A DNA stretch of 27,611 nucleotides. Origin: a virus. The DNA is taken from the IMG/VR virus record IMGVR_UViG_3300006921_000108, positions 1-27,611 of that record, one strand, 5' to 3'. The translations under genes were made by a program, and so were the position numbers. The stretch's first letter is position 1; each line of letters opens with the position of its first letter. A model generated the notes under the pieces. The model was not told the origin of the DNA. It saw only the letters and a program-made list of their open reading frames with translations, and did not search any database. This document shows, in pieces, positions 22,173 to 27,611 of the stretch.

Positions 22173-24197
22173 TTATCCTAGACCAACTTCGTCGAAATCG
22201 ATACCAGATCGAGTTGCAATGAAGTTCAACTGAATGTAGTTGATCGATCTTGCGGGTTTAACGAAGATGTCTGCAACAAATTCATTTCTATCAATTACTT
22301 CACCAGTGTTGTTTGTTTCGTCACATACAACTCTGAAGTCGGTAATACCTCTTCTACCTTGGACGGTTCTAAGGAACGGAACAACCAAGTTTCTAAACTG
22401 TGATCTTGTAAACTCATCATTGAGTTCGAAGAGTTGGAACTTGGATGCGGAAGCAATTGCTTTCTCAAGAACAATGAACAATCTACGAACATTGATTCTA
22501 TCGAATGCACTTGGTTTACTTTGCATCGTCTTATCACCAAACAGGACTGTTCCCTGTCCGGGGAAGGACACAACTGGGTTGATGTTGTTCTTGTACAGTT
22601 CATCTCTGTGTGTCTTAGATGGGTTGAATGCAAGTCGAACGACACCACGAAGTTGTCCACGGTTAAATCCTGCTGGAGAGAACCATGCATCAGCAATCTC
22701 TTCTGTTCGTGCTGCAAGTCCGGCAATATCACCGTTTAGCGGAACGTGTCGAAGAACATCATTGTAACGGTCAAGCATGACTTTCACGTTACCATCGATT
22801 ACTGCATAAGAACTGTCCTTGTTCAGAGTCGCCTTCTTGTAGTCGATGATTGCCTTAGTTGCTTCTTCGGCAGTCTTGTTCTTAACATCTGCAACTGGTG
22901 GAGAGATGAATGCAACACAATCCTTTCTCTTATCACAGAGATCGACGAGAAGTCCGTCGAGAATTGCATTACCAGGTCCACCGAGGAGGAGAGAAACATC
23001 AACTGTTTCTGGATCCTCGAACTGATCGTAACCATCGGTGTAAAGTGCTGCTGCACTTACTCCCGAAACGGATCCTGCACCACCAGAAAGTCCTGCGTAG
23101 AACGAAGCATCGAAACCAGTTCGAATGTTCACTGCATTTGCTGGAGCAAGACTTGCGTATGTTGCAGTTAGACCAGCAGTGCTGGTGATACCGTTAAAGT
23201 CTGCATTACCGTATACAAAGTCTGATTGATCATTGAGTACGTTCTTCCAGAAGATAGAGTTTCCGTTTCCATCTTTAGCGTCTCTAGACTTGGAAACACC
23301 TTCGAACTTCTCAAGAAGACTACCCTTAACTCCGGTGAATAAACCATCTTCATCAACGATTGCAATGTTCATTGCGTCGTTTGTACCACCACGGTTTTCG
23401 ACCGATGCGGTTGTGGTTGGTTCAGCAACAAAGTCCTTTGCGTACTTGTTGAAGATCTTAAGTGATGTGCCGCCAGTTTGTGAGTCAGTGATAGCAGCAT
23501 TAAGTGGTGGGAAGATTTCAACGAATGAAACCGCACTACCACCATCAAGATCAGTATCGGACGCCGCGGTCCAACCTGTACCACCAAAGATGACTGTAAA
23601 TTCTTCTGCATCAGCAGCACCACTTACACCCTGAACTAAGTGTTCTCGTCTATCATTGAACTTAAGGATATCACCCTTATGCAATGTGATGGAACCAGAG
23701 TTACCACCATTAGATTTCAGTTGGACGAAGTTTGAGTTAATTGAAGCAGTGACTCCGTGAAGACCGCTAGTTGAACCATCTCCATCGAAAACGTGAACTG
23801 CAATCGAGTTACCTCTTACGCCTGGGTACTTACCGATAATTTGTGCAGATGCGTTTAGACCACTTCCTTCATCAAACTCTCGACGGTTTGCAACCTGAGT
23901 TTGACCAGCGGTCTCGTTGTCTGCGTTCTTCCATGTGCTATCGACTGCACGAACGACTTGAAGGTTATTTCCATAACCTAAGAAGTTGGCAGCAGTGAAC
24001 CAATATTCGTAGTTATCCTCGTCTGGATCACCAAAGATCCGACGAAGAGTGTTCTCGCTATCAATTAAAATTCTTGTTTTGGCAGGGCCCCATGCGAATG
24101 GAGCGGCCATTCCAGCAGAAGTTGTTGAAACTGCTGGTACGATCTGCGAAAGATCTTTTTCTGTGACGTTAACGCCTGGACTTACTTGGAATCCCAT
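22173..24197 (-). CDS. 18: tail sheath protein gp18
   Basis: gp18 forms the contractile sheath around the tube. The protein has 674 aa against 659 in T4. The N-terminus SPGVNVTEKDLSQIV, AAPFAWGPAKTRI, WFTAANFLGYGNNLQVVRAVD matches T4 closely. The conserved C-terminal domain shows AWFSPAGFNRGQLRGV, INPVVSFPGQGTVLFGDKTM, NVRRLFIVLEKAI and the closing YIQLNFIATRSGIDFDEV. The middle part is the variable surface domain. AAAGGAG precedes the ATG and a CATAAATA box lies 39 bases upstream. Confidence 0.98.
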   Translation of the reverse strand: MGFQVSPGVNVTEKDLSQIVPAVSTTSAGMAAPFAWGPAKTRILIDSENTLRRIFGDPDEDNYEYWFTAANFLGYGNNLQVVRAVDSTWKNADNETAGQTQVANRREFDEGSGLNASAQIIGKYPGVRGNSIAVHVFDGDGSTSGLHGVTASINSNFVQLKSNGGNSGSITLHKGDILKFNDRREHLVQGVSGAADAEEFTVIFGGTGWTAASDTDLDGGSAVSFVEIFPPLNAAITDSQTGGTSLKIFNKYAKDFVAEPTTTASVENRGGTNDAMNIAIVDEDGLFTGVKGSLLEKFEGVSKSRDAKDGNGNSIFWKNVLNDQSDFVYGNADFNGITSTAGLTATYASLAPANAVNIRTGFDASFYAGLSGGAGSVSGVSAAALYTDGYDQFEDPETVDVSLLLGGPGNAILDGLLVDLCDKRKDCVAFISPPVADVKNKTAEEATKAIIDYKKATLNKDSSYAVIDGNVKVMLDRYNDVLRHVPLNGDIAGLAARTEEIADAWFSPAGFNRGQLRGVVRLAFNPSKTHRDELYKNNINPVVSFPGQGTVLFGDKTMQSKPSAFDRINVRRLFIVLEKAIASASKFQLFELNDEFTRSQFRNLVVPFLRTVQGRRGITDFRVVCDETNNTGEVIDRNEFVADIFVKPARSINYIQLNFIATRSGIDFDEVGLG

Positions 24198-24236
24198 TGT
24201 TTATTCTCCTTTAACGGCTGTTATGCTTAACGATAA

Positions 24237-24244
24237 TATTTATG
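24237..24244 (-). promoter_or_regulatory. late promoter CATAAATA before gp18
   Basis: Late-type box in the 101-base gap between gp17 and gp18, 39 bases before the gp18 ATG. The rest of this gap shows no convincing terminator. Confidence 0.7.
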
Positions 24245-24298
24245 AAAATACTATTTTCGCACCATCACAAAATTACTTCTATACCTCTTATGTAGGGA

Positions 24299-26366
<2,068 letters not shown>

Positions 26367-26381
26367 GATTAATTACTCCAT

Positions 26382-27230
26382 TCAATATGTATTACCCTCA
26401 GCATCAATCGGTGGACCCGCAGTATAACCCGTTGCACCTCTGACGTAAATATTAGTTTCTGCTGTATACCCTGACACAGTACCTGTTGCACCAGATAGTC
26501 CGACATCAACGCGGGAGAACGCACCTGTCGCGCCCTGAGAGGTTGCCCCCGTGGGTCCGTAGATCCAGTCGTTTAGTCCATCATTGAAGAATACAGTCTT
26601 GGTTTGACGGATAACGGAAGAGTTCTTCGTTGGACCGAAGCAGAATGACTTAGCAGTAAAGTCAAAGTTTATCTGGATGTTTCTTCTTGAATCAAAGTCT
26701 CCCTCATAATCTTCAACGATTGACACATTGTTGAGAATGATAGGGACATCTAGTTTGTCATATAAATCTGTGAAGTTGATTGAGACTGTAAACTCTGGAG
26801 TAAAGTAAGGCAGAATCTGTTCCATGATCTGCAAACCATCATCCATGTTTCGTGTAAACGCAGAGACAGCAAAGTTAAAGTTATATGGAACTTCCGCAAA
26901 CGCATAATCCAGAGTAGATCCGGCACCTGTCTGTGTAGATTGTCTGCTCTTCGATAGTGTGTTTCTTTTTCTCGATGGATCGTATGATACATCTGTAATC
27001 TCAAATCCGATACGAGGAAGTGTAATTTCTGCTTTGGCAGAATCACTCAAAGAATTAAAGTTGTTTAGTCGTGTGAGAAACTTTTCCTTTGGTCCATATG
27101 ACAAAGGAACCCGGATACGTTCTACTTCTGCACCCGAAGAATCACTCCGTGCAATAACGATGTCATTGAATAATGATCCGAACGCCACTACGGTTTTTCT
27201 TACGGAACTATTATAGAAATGTGTAAACAT
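26382..27230 (-). CDS. 15: tail terminator / sheath stabiliser gp15, with GATG-repeat tail
   Basis: gp15 caps the tail before head joining. The protein has 282 aa against 272 in T4. MFTHFYNSSVRK, GSLFNDIVIAR, RVPLSYGPKEKFLTRLNN, ITLPRIGFEITDVSYDP and MDDGLQIMEQILPYFTPEF align with T4 gp15. The C-terminal 60 residues differ: GPTGATSQGATG, then GATG at 247-250 and 265-268, a Gly-rich repeat like those in collagen-type or adhesin tails. The ATG shares one base with the upstream stop and has GGAGGG. gp16 follows. Confidence 0.95.
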   Translation of the reverse strand: MFTHFYNSSVRKTVVAFGSLFNDIVIARSDSSGAEVERIRVPLSYGPKEKFLTRLNNFNSLSDSAKAEITLPRIGFEITDVSYDPSRKRNTLSKSRQSTQTGAGSTLDYAFAEVPYNFNFAVSAFTRNMDDGLQIMEQILPYFTPEFTVSINFTDLYDKLDVPIILNNVSIVEDYEGDFDSRRNIQINFDFTAKSFCFGPTKNSSVIRQTKTVFFNDGLNDWIYGPTGATSQGATGAFSRVDVGLSGATGTVSGYTAETNIYVRGATGYTAGPPIDAEGNTY

Positions 27231-27611
27231 TAATAGTTACCCTCCGAGAACGGATCATTCTCTGTGAAGTCGAATATAGAATCGGAATCAATTTCAAATT
27301 CTATTGATTCATTGTCACCATCACTGCCTCCAGTAACACCTTGTGTAATGACTGTTGTCGTAGTTACCTGTGAGTCCAGTGCATAACTGGTCCCGGTTGT
27401 TCGTCCTATGACATTCTGTGAGTTTGAGAATGTTCCTGAGATACCAACAATAGAAAGCAACTTCGTGGATAGTGTCCAGTCCGTAACCTTGGCAAGTGCC
27501 GTCTCTGATCCAACAGAACCCTGATAAACTTCTTCTCCGATACGGAAGTCCTCTCCTGCATTGAGAGTTCCCAGTGTGAGTTCAATCTCAAACTCTTGTC
27601 TATCATCTTCG
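27230..27611 (-). CDS. 14: gp14-like neck protein, C-terminal part (5' end outside window)
   Basis: The frame is open from the right edge to the stop at 27230, giving 126 complete codons. The visible part contains EFEIELTLGTL, FRIGEEVYQGSVGSETALAK, VTDWTLSTKLLSIVGISG and an acidic end (FEIDSDSIFDFTENDPFSE). The GEEVYQGS...A.VTDW pattern is common in structural proteins of marine T4-like phages. Position directly before gp15 points to neck protein gp14. No internal start is needed, as it continues past the edge. Assignment is by position. Confidence 0.62.
   Translation of the reverse strand, partial: EDDRQEFEIELTLGTLNAGEDFRIGEEVYQGSVGSETALAKVTDWTLSTKLLSIVGISGTFSNSQNVIGRTTGTSYALDSQVTTTTVITQGVTGGSDGDNESIEFEIDSDSIFDFTENDPFSEGNY

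Noticed and set aside
22153-22175. Hairpin plus T-run read as a plus-strand terminator
   Set aside because: No plus-strand gene exists upstream, and the UUCG loop fits the minus-strand RNA, so it is listed as an mRNA hairpin.
22240-23634. Plus-strand frames opposite the sheath gene
   Set aside because: Unrelated low-quality products fully inside a clear gp18 gene; no promoter or ribosome site.
24245-24298. GAAAA...TTTTC inverted repeat after gp17 as terminator
   Set aside because: Only a 5-bp AT-rich stem and no T-run.

Overview
The window is a piece of a T4-like contractile-tailed phage genome (former Myoviridae, T4 superfamily). The gene set and order are of the kind seen in marine T4-like phages and cyanophages. 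Every gene I can support lies on the minus strand, so the region is read from the right end to the left. The host cannot be named from the sequence: there are no photosynthesis genes, tRNAs or integration genes here, and the base composition looks moderate by eye (not computed). Genes are packed with ATGA, TAATG or TGATG junctions. The largest gene-free stretch is only 131 bases (11805-11935), so no gap exceeds 300 bases.

Right part, 27.6 to 15.0 kb: head and tail genes in T4 order. They are the end of a gp14-like neck protein, gp15 (tail terminator), gp16 and gp17 (terminase), gp18 (sheath), gp19 (tube), gp20 (portal), a gp67-like core peptide, a second core protein in the gp68 position, gp21 (protease), gp22 (scaffold), gp23 (major capsid) and a second tube-fold protein. 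T4-type late promoter boxes (TATAAATA or CATAAATA) sit before gp18, gp22, gp23 and the second tube-fold protein. A strong intrinsic terminator follows gp23, and a C(UUCG)G hairpin lies between gp18 and gp19.

Middle, 15.0 to 5.7 kb: recombination and late-transcription genes. These are uvsY, a deaminase-like gene with an altered zinc motif, uvsW, a hypothetical gene with a possible LSm-like N-terminus, the late sigma factor gp55, gp47, a Cys-motif protein, gp46, then a PLP-enzyme-like gene overlapping a large DNA-methyltransferase-like gene. Near-consensus sigma-70 promoters precede uvsY and gp55. A third sigma-70-like element points the opposite way in the gp55 leader.

Left part, 5.7 to 0 kb: a perfect TTGACA-N17-TATAAT promoter heads the replication block. 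The block holds a lysine-rich protein, RNase H (5' nuclease), a small charged protein, sliding clamp gp45, clamp loader gp44, a GroES-like co-chaperonin, clamp loader gp62 and RegA. It ends in two overlapping glycosyltransferase-like genes, the last cut by the window edge.

Read together, host-type promoters would switch on the replication, recombination and late-sigma genes. gp55, helped by clamp gp45, would then fire the late boxes before the structural genes. The least explained items are the PLP-like/methyltransferase pair, the deaminase-like protein between uvsY and uvsW, the LSm-like candidate and the antisense promoter.
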